From positions 170,973 to 234,972 of the forward strand of contig NZ_KE383881.1 in the NCBI RefSeq assembly GCF_000422585.1: a stretch of DNA of 64,000 nucleotides. The letters run 5' to 3'. Position 1 is the stretch's first letter. The number at the start of each line of letters is the position of its first letter. Shown here one piece after another: positions 34,565 to 44,492 of the stretch. The notes beneath the pieces are model-generated. The model searched no databases, was not told where the DNA came from, and worked only from the letters and a program-made list of their open reading frames with translations. Source of the stretch: Hugenholtzia roseola DSM 9546. Lineage in GTDB: Bacteria; Bacteroidota; Bacteroidia; Cytophagales; Bernardetiaceae. Made by a program: the position numbers and the translations under genes.

Positions 34565-36859
34565 ATGCTTGTGGAAACAAAATTGCTTTCGCTTTTAGCT
34601 AACGAGCTGCAAATTAGGCTCGAGCAGGTAGAAAAAACAGTCCTACTTTTAGATGAGGGTGCGACCGTTCCCTTTTTGGCGCGTTATCGCAAAGAGCAGA
34701 CAGGACACTTAGACGAAGTGGTCATTACCCAAATTCGCGACCGCATCTTACAACTTCGGGAATTAGAAAAAAGAAAAGAGGCGATTTTGAAAAGTATAGA
34801 CGAACAAGGCAAACTTTCAGACTCCCTCAAAGAGCAGATAGCGGCAGCCCCCACGATGGCAATTTTAGAAGACCTTTATCTGCCCTACAAACCCAAGCGC
34901 AAAACTCGCGCCTCCATTGCACGCGAAAAAGGCTTAGAACCTTTGGCGCAAGCCCTACTCGCCCACCTCGACCCCGATTCAGACGACAAAAACATAGATT
35001 GGAAAGCCTTAGCCGAAAGCCTTATTGATGCCGAAAAAGGCATACTTTCTACCGAAGATGCCCTTGCTGGCGCACGCGATATTATTGCCGAAACGGTCAA
35101 TGAAAATGCCCAAGCACGTGCTTCCTTGCGCAATTTATACGAAAATAAAGCCACTGTCAAGACCCGCCTCATAGAAGGAAAAGAAGAGGAGGGCAAAAAA
35201 TATAGCGACTATTTTAATTGGCAGGAAGACCTCAAACACGCACCTTCGCACCGCATCTTGGCACTTCGCAGGGCGGAAAAAGAGGGCGTTTTGCTTTTAG
35301 ATATCGAACCCGACGAGGAAGCGGCAATCGAGCTTTTAGTGCATAAGTTTATTCCCGTCCAGACCGAAAGTGAAAAGAAAACGCAGCTGCAAATGGCGGT
35401 CAAAGATGCCTATAAAAGGCTTATGAAGCCCTCTATGGAAACGGAAATCCGCCTCGAATCTAAAAAAAGAGCCGATACCGAAGCCATCACCGTCTTTGCC
35501 GACAACGTCCGCGAATTGCTTTTGGCTGCCCCCTTCGGCGAAAAGCGCGTTTTGGCGATAGACCCCGGCTTTCGCACAGGTTGTAAAACGGTAGCCTTAG
35601 ATGCACAGTGCAAACTTTTAGAAGAAAGTGTTATCTATCCAAATGAGCCACAAAAGCAAATCGAAAAAGCCGCTCAAATGCTCAAAAAATGGGTAGAAAA
35701 GTACCAAATTGAAGCCATTGCGATAGGAAATGGAACGGCGAGCCGCGAAACCGAACAGTTTTGTAGAAGTGTAGGGCTGCCTGCTCAGGTGCAAATTGTA
35801 GTGGTGAGCGAAAATGGAGCTTCGGTCTATTCCGCTTCCGAAGTGGCAAGGGAGGAGTTTCCCGACCAAGATGTTACGGTAAGAGGAGCAGTTTCCATCG
35901 GCAGACGTTTGATAGACCCCTTAGCCGAACTGGTCAAGATAGACCCTAAATCCATCGGCGTAGGACAATACCAACACGATGTAGACCAAAAAATGCTCAA
36001 AACTGCCTTAGACGATACCGTTATGAGTTGTGTAAATGCCGTAGGCGTAGAAGTCAATACGGCAAGTAAGGAACTTTTAAGCTATGTATCAGGCTTGGGG
36101 AGTGCATTGGCAGGCAATATTGTAAAATATAGAAACGAAAATGGTGCTTTTCGTAGTAGGAAAGAACTTTTAAAAGTACCACGTTTGGGGGCAAAGGCTT
36201 TCGAGCAGGCAGCAGGTTTTCTTCGTATCCGAAATGCCAAAAATCCTTTGGATAGCAGTGCGGTACACCCCGAAAGTTATGGGATTGTAGAAAAAATGGC
36301 AGCAGATTTAAACTGTTCTGTTGCTGATTTGATGGAAAAAAAGGACTTGCGCCACAAAATTCAGGTGCAGAAATATGTAACAGAAACGGTAGGCATGCCT
36401 ACTTTGCAGGATATTCTCAAAGAATTGGAAAAGCCGGGGCGCGACCCACGCCAAGAGTTTGAAGCCTTCCACTTCGACGACCACATCAAAACCTTTGATG
36501 ATGTGCGTGTTGGTATGAAATTGAAAGGAATTGTGAATAATATCACTGATTTTGGTGCCTTTGTCGATATTGGCATCAAAGAGGGCGGACTTATCCATGT
36601 TAGTCAAATGTCAGATGTTTTCATAAAACACCCAAAAGATATATTAAAATTACAGCAAAAAGTGGAAGTTACCGTCATCGGGATTGACGCAAACCGCAAG
36701 CGTATCTCCCTAAGTTTGCGACAAGACCCAACAGCACCGCCTAAGCGAAATCCCGAAAAAAATAAGACCGAAAAACACCTTGATAAATATGCTCAAGGCG
36801 AGTCGCAGGTTGAGGGTCAGGACTGGCGCATGCAGTTGAAAAACAAGTTTAAAAAGTAA
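34565..36859 (+). CDS. tex: Tex family RNA-binding transcription accessory protein
   Basis: 764 residues matching Tex/YhgF along its length: helical N-domain, YqgF/RNase H-like fold (VLAIDPGFRTGCKTVALD), two helix-hairpin-helix motifs (SKELLSYVSGLGSALAGNIVKYR, FRSRKELLKVPRLGAKAFEQAAGFLRI) and a C-terminal S1 domain from about residue 648 (VNNITDFGAFVDIGIKEGGLIHVSQMS). Cytosolic, involved in transcription and RNA metabolism. Conserved core gene, it marks the return to chromosome backbone. Confidence 0.96.
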   Translation: MLVETKLLSLLANELQIRLEQVEKTVLLLDEGATVPFLARYRKEQTGHLDEVVITQIRDRILQLRELEKRKEAILKSIDEQGKLSDSLKEQIAAAPTMAILEDLYLPYKPKRKTRASIAREKGLEPLAQALLAHLDPDSDDKNIDWKALAESLIDAEKGILSTEDALAGARDIIAETVNENAQARASLRNLYENKATVKTRLIEGKEEEGKKYSDYFNWQEDLKHAPSHRILALRRAEKEGVLLLDIEPDEEAAIELLVHKFIPVQTESEKKTQLQMAVKDAYKRLMKPSMETEIRLESKKRADTEAITVFADNVRELLLAAPFGEKRVLAIDPGFRTGCKTVALDAQCKLLEESVIYPNEPQKQIEKAAQMLKKWVEKYQIEAIAIGNGTASRETEQFCRSVGLPAQVQIVVVSENGASVYSASEVAREEFPDQDVTVRGAVSIGRRLIDPLAELVKIDPKSIGVGQYQHDVDQKMLKTALDDTVMSCVNAVGVEVNTASKELLSYVSGLGSALAGNIVKYRNENGAFRSRKELLKVPRLGAKAFEQAAGFLRIRNAKNPLDSSAVHPESYGIVEKMAADLNCSVADLMEKKDLRHKIQVQKYVTETVGMPTLQDILKELEKPGRDPRQEFEAFHFDDHIKTFDDVRVGMKLKGIVNNITDFGAFVDIGIKEGGLIHVSQMSDVFIKHPKDILKLQQKVEVTVIGIDANRKRISLSLRQDPTAPPKRNPEKNKTEKHLDKYAQGESQVEGQDWRMQLKNKFKK

Positions 36860-36890
36860 GCATATTTATTTTGCTTATTGCTCTATTTTC

Positions 36891-36923
36891 AAATCCTATG
36901 GGCTTTTTGTGCCTATAGGATTT
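36891..36923 (+). terminator. Hairpin terminator after tex
   Basis: AAATCCTATGGGC / GCCTATAGGATTT stem (one G-U pair) with a 7-nt loop, 32 nt after the stop. No long T tail. Confidence 0.6.
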
Positions 36924-37003
36924 GAGCAGCAGAGTGGAGGTCTTGTTTTTTTCGGTCTAATATAAAAACAAAAAAAAACGCCACAATATTCTATAAAATT
37001 TCT

Positions 37004-38305
37004 ATGACTTACGCCGAAACACTCACCTATCTTTATGCCCAACTGCCTATGTTTCAACGCATTGGTGGGGCAGCCTACAAAGCCAACTTGGATAATACTT
37101 GGGCTTTGATGGCGCATCTGGGCAATCCTCACGAGCGTTTTCGCTCCATTCATGTAGCAGGTACGAATGGGAAAGGCAGCACTTCGCATAGCTTGGCGGC
37201 GGTTTTGCAGGCGGCAGGTCTGAAAGTAGGACTTTATACTTCGCCTCATTTGAAAGAATTTACAGAGCGGATTCGGCTCAATGGCGTTGAGATTGAGCGC
37301 GAGTTTGTTGTGCGCTTTGTGTCTGAAAATCAGGACTTTATAGAAAAAATAAAGCCTTCTTTTTTTGAACTTACCGTAGGCATGGCATTTGCTTATTTTG
37401 CAGAAAAGGCAGCTCAAAATTTATTAGATATTGCAATTATTGAAGTAGGTATGGGAGGAAGGTTGGATTCTACCAATGTAATTTTGCCTCAAATTTCGGT
37501 TATTACCAACATCAGCTACGACCATCAGGCATATTTGGGCGACACGCTGCCTAAAATTGCAGCCGAAAAAGCGGGCATTATCAAACCCAACGTGCCTATT
37601 GTAATTAGTAAAAAACAGCCTGACTGTCAGCAGGTTTTTATAGAAAAAGCCGAGCAGCAGGGCGCAGCGATTTATTTTGCAGAGGATTTGTGGGACTTAG
37701 AAGTCTTAGAAAACGGCAATTTTTCTATTTACGATAAAATAGAAAAATCTTACTTTTTATCTGATTTTGAATTTGAACTGAAAGGTAACTACCAGCGCGA
37801 TAATATTTTAGGTATCATCACAACTTTAAAACTATGGGAAAAAAGCAATACACCCATTCCAGCGCAGGCTTGGCGCGAAGGACTTTCGAATCTCACCCAA
37901 CTGACGGGCTTGAAAGGCAGGTGGCAAAAGTTGTCTGATGCCCCTTTGACCCTTACTGATGTAGGACATAACCAAGATGCTTTTGTATGGATTGCAGCAC
38001 AACTTTCAGAAATTTGTAGGAAAAAGGCGATTAAAAAACAGCATTTAGTTTTAGGTGCGGTAAATGACAAAGACTTAAAAATGTTTGATATTTTACCTAA
38101 AAACGCCACTTATTATTTTTGCAAGCCCGCTGTAGAGCGCGGATTAGAAGCAGAGGTATTGCGACAAAAAATGCAAACCTATGGTTTGCAAGGGGCGGCT
38201 TATCCTTCTGTTTTGGCGGCTTGGCAGGCAGCAAAGGCAGCCGCTACCCCCGAAGATTTGATTTTCATTGGGGGCAGTTCGTTTGTGGTGGCAGAGGTGG
38301 TGTGA
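37004..38305 (+). CDS. folC: Folylpolyglutamate synthase / dihydrofolate synthase
   Basis: Mur ligase-type ATPase of 433 residues adding glutamates to folates. Motifs: P-loop VAGTNGKGSTSHSLAAVLQAAG near residue 47, TSPHLKEFTERI, IEVGMGGRLDSTN, ITNISYDHQAYLGDTLPKIAAEKAGIIK, and LTDVGHNQDA. Complete and normal length. A single gene, convergent with the secreted protein gene at 38325 with a 19-nt gap. Confidence 0.96.
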   Translation: MTYAETLTYLYAQLPMFQRIGGAAYKANLDNTWALMAHLGNPHERFRSIHVAGTNGKGSTSHSLAAVLQAAGLKVGLYTSPHLKEFTERIRLNGVEIEREFVVRFVSENQDFIEKIKPSFFELTVGMAFAYFAEKAAQNLLDIAIIEVGMGGRLDSTNVILPQISVITNISYDHQAYLGDTLPKIAAEKAGIIKPNVPIVISKKQPDCQQVFIEKAEQQGAAIYFAEDLWDLEVLENGNFSIYDKIEKSYFLSDFEFELKGNYQRDNILGIITTLKLWEKSNTPIPAQAWREGLSNLTQLTGLKGRWQKLSDAPLTLTDVGHNQDAFVWIAAQLSEICRKKAIKKQHLVLGAVNDKDLKMFDILPKNATYYFCKPAVERGLEAEVLRQKMQTYGLQGAAYPSVLAAWQAAKAAATPEDLIFIGGSSFVVAEVV

Positions 38306-38324
38306 GGGTTTCTTAATAAAAAAA

Positions 38325-38915
38325 CTAATCAAAAGAACTTTCCGATACTAAATCGTAGCTATTTATTCCCCATTTTGCACCAAGTGATTTAAGTTTTTTT
38401 CTACCTTCTTTGCTGAAACCGAAGATATACTTACCACAATCTTCACCGCTATTGCAATTCATTAACTTATCAGTATACTCCTCTGCTATTTTGAGTTGGA
38501 ACGGTCTTGTTTCTAAGGTATTGCAGCCAAAGCAAACTTCTATCGAGCCTACGATTTTTCCCTTTTTGTAAAAAACAACGCCCCAATGTGGGTCAAAACA
38601 AGCCGCAGCTCCACCACCATAGCTTTTTTCATCTAAAACAATATTCAGAAGTGCATTTATTTCTTGGGCAGATAAGACCTTACCTTTGTTGGTTGGGACA
38701 TGTTTATTGAGGGTATAATCCTCTTCTACAATAGATAACACTGAAAACTTATCAGGCACTTGATAAGAAACGACTTTGTCATATTGCAGTTTCAGAAAGG
38801 GATTCTGTTGCGTTTGATTTTGGCAGTGAATAACTTTTGGCGCAAGAGTAGGTGCAGGCAATAAAAAAAGCAAAAATAAACTTAAAGCAAAAATATAAGT
38901 TGTTTTCAAAATCAT
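38325..38915 (-). CDS. Exported hypothetical protein
   Basis: 196 residues from the ATG at 38913-38915, chosen because it starts a clear signal peptide (ILKTTYIFALSLFLLFLLPAPTLA). The mature part has five Cys, including CFDPHWGVVFY and CFGCN near the centre and CNSGEDCGKYIFGF near the end, and may be disulfide-bonded. No family recognised. Confidence 0.65.
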   Translation of the reverse strand: MILKTTYIFALSLFLLFLLPAPTLAPKVIHCQNQTQQNPFLKLQYDKVVSYQVPDKFSVLSIVEEDYTLNKHVPTNKGKVLSAQEINALLNIVLDEKSYGGGAAACFDPHWGVVFYKKGKIVGSIEVCFGCNTLETRPFQLKIAEEYTDKLMNCNSGEDCGKYIFGFSKEGRKKLKSLGAKWGINSYDLVSESSFD

Positions 38916-39072
38916 AATTGTAGCGTGTAAGAAATGAGTAGTCGTAAAGTTACACAATATTCACCAACATTCGGCTTGCGCTGTCCCATTTTCCCAAAAA
39001 ACTTTTTAAATTTGTAGCAGTTAGGAAAAGTACATCTATCAATACGCATATCAACACGCAACTTACGCACAA

Positions 39073-42000
39073 ATGAGTACGAATAACCCCCCTGTTACCC
39101 TGCCTTATGTGGCACAAAATAAGATTCGCGTCGTTACGGCGGCGGCACTTTTTGATGGTCATGATGCTGCTATCAATATCATGCGCCGCATCATACAAGC
39201 CTCTGGCGCAGAGGTTATCCATTTAGGACACAATCGCTCGGTAGAAGAAATCGTTAATTGCGCCATTCAGGAAGATGCGCAAGCCATTGCCATTACTTCG
39301 TATCAGGGCGGACACGTGGAATTTTTTAAGTATATGCACGATTTGCTCAAAGAGCGCGGCGCACCTCATATCAAACTCTTTGGCGGCGGCGGTGGCGTAA
39401 TCCTACCCTCCGAAATTGAAGAACTGCACGCCTACGGCATTACGCGCATCTATCACCCCGACGACGGCAGAGCTATGGGTTTGCAAGGTATGATAAACGA
39501 TTTGCTGCAAAAATCCGATTTTCCCACAGGAAAAGACCTACAAGGGCAGGAAATTGTACAAATTAAAGATAAAGATTCTAAACATTTGGCGCGTCTGATT
39601 TCGGCGGTAGAAAACTATCCCGAAGAAAACAAGCACCTTCTTAGCCAAATTCGCCAACTGATTCCTGAAAAGTCTGCCCCTATTTTGGGCATCACAGGCA
39701 CAGGTGGCGCAGGCAAATCTTCTATGGTAGATGAATTAGTCAGACGCTTTCTTATCGACTTTGAAAATAAAAATATCGCCATCGTATCCGTAGACCCTTC
39801 GCGCAGACGCACAGGCGGCGCACTTTTGGGCGACCGTATTCGCATGAACTCTATCACCAATAACAGAGTCTATATGCGCTCGCTTGCCACACGTCAGTCT
39901 AATTTGGCTCTTTCTAAATATGTTCAAGACGCGCTCGATATCCTAAAAGCCGCCGAATTTGATTTAATCATCTTAGAAACTTCGGGAATCGGACAATCTG
40001 ATACCGAAATCATCGACCATTCCGACGCTTCTCTCTACGTCATGACTCCCGAATATGGGGCGGCTTCACAATTAGAAAAAATCGATATGATTGATTTTGC
40101 CGATGTCATTGCATTGAATAAATTTGATAAAAGAGGCGCGTTAGATGCCTTGCGCGATGTCAAGAAGCAGTACAAGCGCAACCGCAATCTTTGGGACACG
40201 CCCGACGAAAAGTTGCCCGTTTATGGTACAATCGCTTCACAATTTAATGATGCAGGTACAAATACGCTTTATCGTGCCATTATTGATTTAATCAATGAAA
40301 AGACAGGTTCTAATTTTGAGTCATCTTATGAAATGACTGCCGAAATTTCGGAAAAGCAGTACATCATACCCCCTGCACGTGTGCGCTATCTTTCTGAAAT
40401 TAGTGAAAATAATCGCCGTTATGACATTTGGTCGGAAGAGCAGTCAAAAATTGCGGACAAACTCTACGGTTTGCAGCAATCTATCCAAACCGTTTCCGAC
40501 AACAAAGACTTGCCCCAAGACCTTAAAGATGCCGTTTTGCAGGGTTTGAAAGACACCTTCGAGCAGGTCAAATTAGGTTTAGATGGCACAAATTGGAAAA
40601 TCATAGAAGAATGGGAAAGCAAAGTAGCTGCCTATCAAGCCGATGAATTTATTTATCAGGTTAGGGGCAAGGATATTAGGGTGCAGACCTACACCAAGTC
40701 GCTTTCACATTCTAAAATACCGAAAGTGGTGCTGCCCAAATATCGCAGTTGGGGCGATATTTTAAAATGGTCGTTGCAAGAAAATGTACCCGGTGAGTTT
40801 CCCTACACCGCAGGCGTTTTTCCCTTCAAGCGCACAGGCGAAGACCCTACACGCATGTTTGCAGGCGAGGGCGGTCCCGAGCGTACCAATCGCCGTTTTC
40901 ACTACCTTTCCAAAGGTATGCCCGCTGCCCGTCTTTCCACAGCCTTCGATTCGGTTACGCTTTATGGCGAAGACCCTGATTATCGCCCTGATATTTATGG
41001 TAAAATTGGCAATTCGGGCGTGAGCGTGTGTTGCCTCGATGATGCCAAAAAGCTCTATTCGGGATTCAACCTTTGCCACCCCAGCACGTCCGTTTCTATG
41101 ACCATCAATGGTCCTGCGGCGGCGGTTTGTGCCTTTTTTATGAACGCTGCCATAGACCAGCAGTGTGAAATTTACATCAAAGAAAATGGCTTAGAAGCCG
41201 AAGTCGAAGCCAAAATTGCGGCAAAGTATGCCCAAAGTGGAAAGCCGCGTCCGCAGTATCAGGGCGAACTGCCCGAAGGCAATGGCGGTTTGGGTTTGAT
41301 GCTTTTGGGGGTTACAGGAGATGAAGTTTTGCCAAAGGAAGTCTATGAAAAAATTAAAGCCAAAACCCTTTCGCAGGTGCGCGGAACGGTACAAGCCGAT
41401 ATTTTGAAAGAAGACCAAGCCCAAAATACCTGCATTTTTAGCACAGAATTTTCGCTCAAACTTATGGGCGACATTCAGCAGTATTTCATCGACCACAAGG
41501 TAGAAAATTTCTATTCCGTTTCTATTTCGGGCTATCACATTGCCGAAGCAGGGGCAAATCCGATTACACAACTTGCCTTTACCCTTAGCAATGGCTTTAC
41601 CTTTGCCGAATATTATTTGAGCAGAGGCATGCACATCGACGATTTCGCGCCTAATTTCTCCTTTTTCTTTTCCAATGGCATAGACCCCGAATATTCTGTG
41701 ATTGGGCGAGTGGCGCGTAGGATTTGGGCAAAGGCGATGAAATACAAATACGGTGCAAATGACCGTTCTCAAAAACTCAAATACCATATCCAAACGTCGG
41801 GACGCTCTTTGCACGCACAAGAAATCGACTTCAACGACATCAGAACGACCCTACAAGCCCTTTATGCCATCTACGACAACTGCAATTCTTTGCACACCAA
41901 CGCCTATGATGAAGCCATCACAACGCCTACGGAAGAATCCGTCCGTCGTGCCGTTGCCATTCAGCTTATCATCAACAAAGAGTTAGGGTTAGCGAAAAAC

Positions 42001-42480
42001 GAAAATCCTTTGCAGGGTTCGTTTATCATTGAAGAGCTAACGGATTTGGTAGAAGAAGCCGTTTTGAAAATTTTTGACCAAATTACCGAGCGCGGTGGCG
42101 TTTTGGGTGCAATGGAAAGGCAATTTCAGCGCACTCAAATTCAGGAAGAAAGTCTGCACTACGAAATGCTCAAACACACAGGCGAGTATCCGATTGTAGG
42201 GGTCAATACCTACCTTTCTTCTAAGGGTTCGCCTACGATTATCCCTGCCGAGGTCATTCGTTCTACCGAAGCGGAAAAGGAGTTTCAAATCCAGACCCGC
42301 AACCATTTGCAAACCTTCGATGCCGAAAAGAGCAAGCAGACCCTACGAAATCTTCAAAAGGCTGCCATACAAAACCAAAACCTATTCAACCATTTGATGG
42401 AAGCCACCAAAATTTGCACTTTAGGGCAAATTACAAGGGCTTTGTTTGAAGTGGGGGGACAGTATAGGAGGAATATGTAG
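39073..42480 (+). CDS. icmF: Fused isobutyryl-CoA mutase (IcmF)
   Basis: 1135-residue B12-dependent acyl-CoA mutase with domain order small-GTPase-large. Residues ~15-150 bind cobalamin ([14 protein letters not shown] with the Asp-x-His motif, FGGGGGVI); residues ~205-420 are the MeaI/ArgK-like GTPase chaperone (P-loop [23 protein letters not shown]); residues ~580-1135 are the mutase barrel ([46 protein letters not shown]). This order and length define IcmF, interconverting isobutyryl- and butyryl-CoA. Related acyl-CoA substrates cannot be excluded. Confidence 0.95.
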   Translation: MSTNNPPVTLPYVAQNKIRVVTAAALFDGHDAAINIMRRIIQASGAEVIHLGHNRSVEEIVNCAIQEDAQAIAITSYQGGHVEFFKYMHDLLKERGAPHIKLFGGGGGVILPSEIEELHAYGITRIYHPDDGRAMGLQGMINDLLQKSDFPTGKDLQGQEIVQIKDKDSKHLARLISAVENYPEENKHLLSQIRQLIPEKSAPILGITGTGGAGKSSMVDELVRRFLIDFENKNIAIVSVDPSRRRTGGALLGDRIRMNSITNNRVYMRSLATRQSNLALSKYVQDALDILKAAEFDLIILETSGIGQSDTEIIDHSDASLYVMTPEYGAASQLEKIDMIDFADVIALNKFDKRGALDALRDVKKQYKRNRNLWDTPDEKLPVYGTIASQFNDAGTNTLYRAIIDLINEKTGSNFESSYEMTAEISEKQYIIPPARVRYLSEISENNRRYDIWSEEQSKIADKLYGLQQSIQTVSDNKDLPQDLKDAVLQGLKDTFEQVKLGLDGTNWKIIEEWESKVAAYQADEFIYQVRGKDIRVQTYTKSLSHSKIPKVVLPKYRSWGDILKWSLQENVPGEFPYTAGVFPFKRTGEDPTRMFAGEGGPERTNRRFHYLSKGMPAARLSTAFDSVTLYGEDPDYRPDIYGKIGNSGVSVCCLDDAKKLYSGFNLCHPSTSVSMTINGPAAAVCAFFMNAAIDQQCEIYIKENGLEAEVEAKIAAKYAQSGKPRPQYQGELPEGNGGLGLMLLGVTGDEVLPKEVYEKIKAKTLSQVRGTVQADILKEDQAQNTCIFSTEFSLKLMGDIQQYFIDHKVENFYSVSISGYHIAEAGANPITQLAFTLSNGFTFAEYYLSRGMHIDDFAPNFSFFFSNGIDPEYSVIGRVARRIWAKAMKYKYGANDRSQKLKYHIQTSGRSLHAQEIDFNDIRTTLQALYAIYDNCNSLHTNAYDEAITTPTEESVRRAVAIQLIINKELGLAKNENPLQGSFIIEELTDLVEEAVLKIFDQITERGGVLGAMERQFQRTQIQEESLHYEMLKHTGEYPIVGVNTYLSSKGSPTIIPAEVIRSTEAEKEFQIQTRNHLQTFDAEKSKQTLRNLQKAAIQNQNLFNHLMEATKICTLGQITRALFEVGGQYRRNM

Positions 42481-42494
42481 CTTTTAGACTTCCA

Positions 42495-42530
42495 AACCTA
42501 TAAGATTTTTAAAATCTTATAGGTTTTTTT
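42495..42530 (+). terminator. Rho-independent terminator of icmF
   Basis: Near-perfect AACCTATAAGATTTT / AAAATCTTATAGGTT with a T run, 14 nt after the stop. Confidence 0.88.
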
Positions 42531-42533
42531 CTC

Positions 42534-42590
42534 TTTATTGCGAAGGAGTTTTTTCACTGCCCATTCGAAACGGATTAGTCGCTTGCCCAT
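42534..42590 (-). pseudogene. 5' remnant of an Rpn type 2 nuclease gene
   Basis: Minus strand from ATG 42588-42590 reads MGKRLIRFEWAVKKLLRNK, almost identical to the first 19 residues of the Rpn genes at 51945 and 30648. Similarity stops abruptly at 42534 where the icmF terminator begins. The leader with TATCTTTG is also present up to about 42660. The rest of the gene is missing. Confidence 0.85.
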
Positions 42591-42807
42591 AGTATTCTGT
42601 TTTTCACAAAGATACGAAAAAAGCAAGTCTGAAAAGTGGGAGCTTGCTTTTTGATTAGGAAATTTTGTGTTTTTTAAGTTGCATCTGACGGTAAGTTTGA
42701 CAAAAATAGGGAGTATTTAGCACTTTTTTATCCCACCAGCCTATCCGTTTGTTTAGTTTTCAAATGTTTATATTTGCTCATCAGTCCCATTTTTCGTTAA
42801 ACTGATG

Positions 42808-43287
42808 TTACAAGCAGGCATTATTTATTTTACTGTAATTCGTTCTAATTAGCAAGTTAGTTTTGGGTCCATTCACAGTATATTCTATGTAAAAATTAAA
42901 CTTGTCTATAAAATAATATTTTCCATTATGTCTATCAAGTTTGCAAATGTGTTCAGAGCCTTTTAATTCGTGTTCGTTGTTTTCAAAAATAAGAGTTTGG
43001 AATAAGTTACCTTTTGTAACGCCATCGTTTAATATTATATCTATTTGATTATCTACTATTTTGTAGATGTATTCACGAGTAAAATTTATTAATTTATTTA
43101 TTTTCTTCAATAAGAGTTTTCCATTTTCTACATAATATAGGGAATCAATTTCATCAAGGCTTGATTGAGAAAAAGAGGCTACTCCACTCGCTGTGTTTAT
43201 CTCATTGAGATTTAAGTCTTTAATTATCCTATTTAAAGTCCAATCTCCTTTCAAATTTTCAAATATGTTTCTTGCTCTTTTATCCAT
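42808..43287 (-). CDS. DUF6314-like small protein
   Basis: 159 residues, soluble, no signal. NIFENLKGDWTLNRII at the N-terminus, SGVASFSQ, YYVENGKLLL and HICKLDRHNGKYYF match what I recall of DUF6314, a lipocalin-like family of unknown function. The stop codon is followed immediately by a CATCAGT / ACTGATG hairpin (42779-42807). It is more AT-rich than the flanking core genes, which with the rpn remnant next to it suggests an acquired segment. Confidence 0.6.
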   Translation of the reverse strand: MDKRARNIFENLKGDWTLNRIIKDLNLNEINTASGVASFSQSSLDEIDSLYYVENGKLLLKKINKLINFTREYIYKIVDNQIDIILNDGVTKGNLFQTLIFENNEHELKGSEHICKLDRHNGKYYFIDKFNFYIEYTVNGPKTNLLIRTNYSKINNACL

Positions 43288-43333
43288 TTTATGCTTTCTG
43301 CTAACTTGGGTGTTGTTACAACCTTCAGGCTGC

Positions 43334-43403
43334 TAAAAAAGGCTTTTGCTCATATCTTAGCGTTTCAAAACCAAAAGAAACGCAGATGTGTTTCCAAAAG
43401 CCT
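43334..43403 (-). terminator. Two-tier hairpin terminator of the GluQ-RS-like gene
   Basis: On the minus strand an outer stem AGGCTTTTG / CAAAAGCCT (43403-43395 with 43348-43340) encloses an inner GCGTTTC / GAAACGC hairpin and is followed by six T. It lies ~60 nt after the stop at 43464. Confidence 0.7.
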
Positions 43404-43463
43404 CAACAAAGATAGCAAAAAAAATCTTTCTTACCAGCCTACTCAAAAAAATAGCAGACTTTT

Positions 43464-44462
43464 TTAAGATTGCGCCTCGAAAAAAAGTTGAAAATCTTTT
43501 AAAGAATATAGCTTTTCTTTTAAACCTAAAAATTCGGAAAAAGACTCAAATACAAAACTTTTTCCTACTTCGCCACGCGCTCTTTGGTGATAGATGGCGG
43601 CTGCACCTGCCGACTTAGAAAGTTTGTCACCCTTTAAATCGTGCATAAGTCTGTGATGTAAGAAAATAGTGTTTTTGAACGAAAAAAAATCGGAAAGTAA
43701 GGACGCAAGTGCCATTTGTGCCTGCGTAGAAGGTATCAAATCGCTACCCCTTACAATGAAATTGATTTGATTTTCAAGGTCTTCTATCAAAGAAACTAAC
43801 TGATACGCCGCCCTATTTTGTTTGCTACGAAGAATATAGTAAGGCATTTCTCTATGTACTAAATCGCCCTTAAATTGCACTTTTTTGTCTTCTCTGCCTT
43901 TCCAATCATATTCAAAATAAGCATAAGTTTGGGCAATCAATTTTTGGGTTTGCAAACGCCAAGCGCATTTTTGGTTTTCTTTTTGTATAAAAATTTCATT
44001 TTCTTTTTGAAAAAAATGCGTCTTTTCAGAAAGCAAACTACTTAGACAATTTCCATTATAAATTCCCTGATATTTTTCTATAATCTCCCTGCGCGAACAA
44101 GTACAGGGAAAAAGCCACTGCTGCGCAAGACGGCTCAAAAAGGAGTCGTAATGTTCAAGTCGGTGCTGCTGTGAATAAAATTTATAGAAATCATCTACAT
44201 TTTGCGCACCCTCGTCGTAATCAAGTCCAAGCCAATCGAGGGTAAAGAAGATGTCCTCCACGTATTCGGGGCGGCTTCTACTTGCGTCTATATCGTCGAT
44301 GCGTAAATAAATTTTTCCACTTTCCCTTCGCGCCAAAAGCCAAGTAAGCAAAAAAGAAAAAACATTTCCCAGATGAAGAAAGCCCGAAGGAGTAGGCGCA
44401 AAGCGCGTTTTGAGCGGCATTTTTTGAAGATTTTTGTCTAATTTTTGAGCTATATTTTCCAT
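43464..44462 (-). CDS. gluQ: Glutamyl-Q tRNA(Asp) synthetase-like glutamate ligase
   Basis: 332-residue class I glutamyl-tRNA synthetase catalytic domain without an anticodon-binding domain, as in GluQ-RS (YadB), which adds glutamate to queuosine in tRNA-Asp. Class I HIGH-like motif in RFAPTPSGFLHLGN, LRIDDIDASRSRPEY, CTCSRREI with a Cys pair followed by a distant Cys (YNGNC), and KMSKS-like GDKLSKS. Start may instead be the Met at residue 15. The 14-residue extension and an anticodon-domain-free length favour GluQ over GltX. Confidence 0.8.
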   Translation of the reverse strand: MENIAQKLDKNLQKMPLKTRFAPTPSGFLHLGNVFSFLLTWLLARRESGKIYLRIDDIDASRSRPEYVEDIFFTLDWLGLDYDEGAQNVDDFYKFYSQQHRLEHYDSFLSRLAQQWLFPCTCSRREIIEKYQGIYNGNCLSSLLSEKTHFFQKENEIFIQKENQKCAWRLQTQKLIAQTYAYFEYDWKGREDKKVQFKGDLVHREMPYYILRSKQNRAAYQLVSLIEDLENQINFIVRGSDLIPSTQAQMALASLLSDFFSFKNTIFLHHRLMHDLKGDKLSKSAGAAAIYHQRARGEVGKSFVFESFSEFLGLKEKLYSLKDFQLFFEAQS

Positions 44463-44492
44463 TTTTTGTTTTTTTGCACAAAAATAGAAAAA

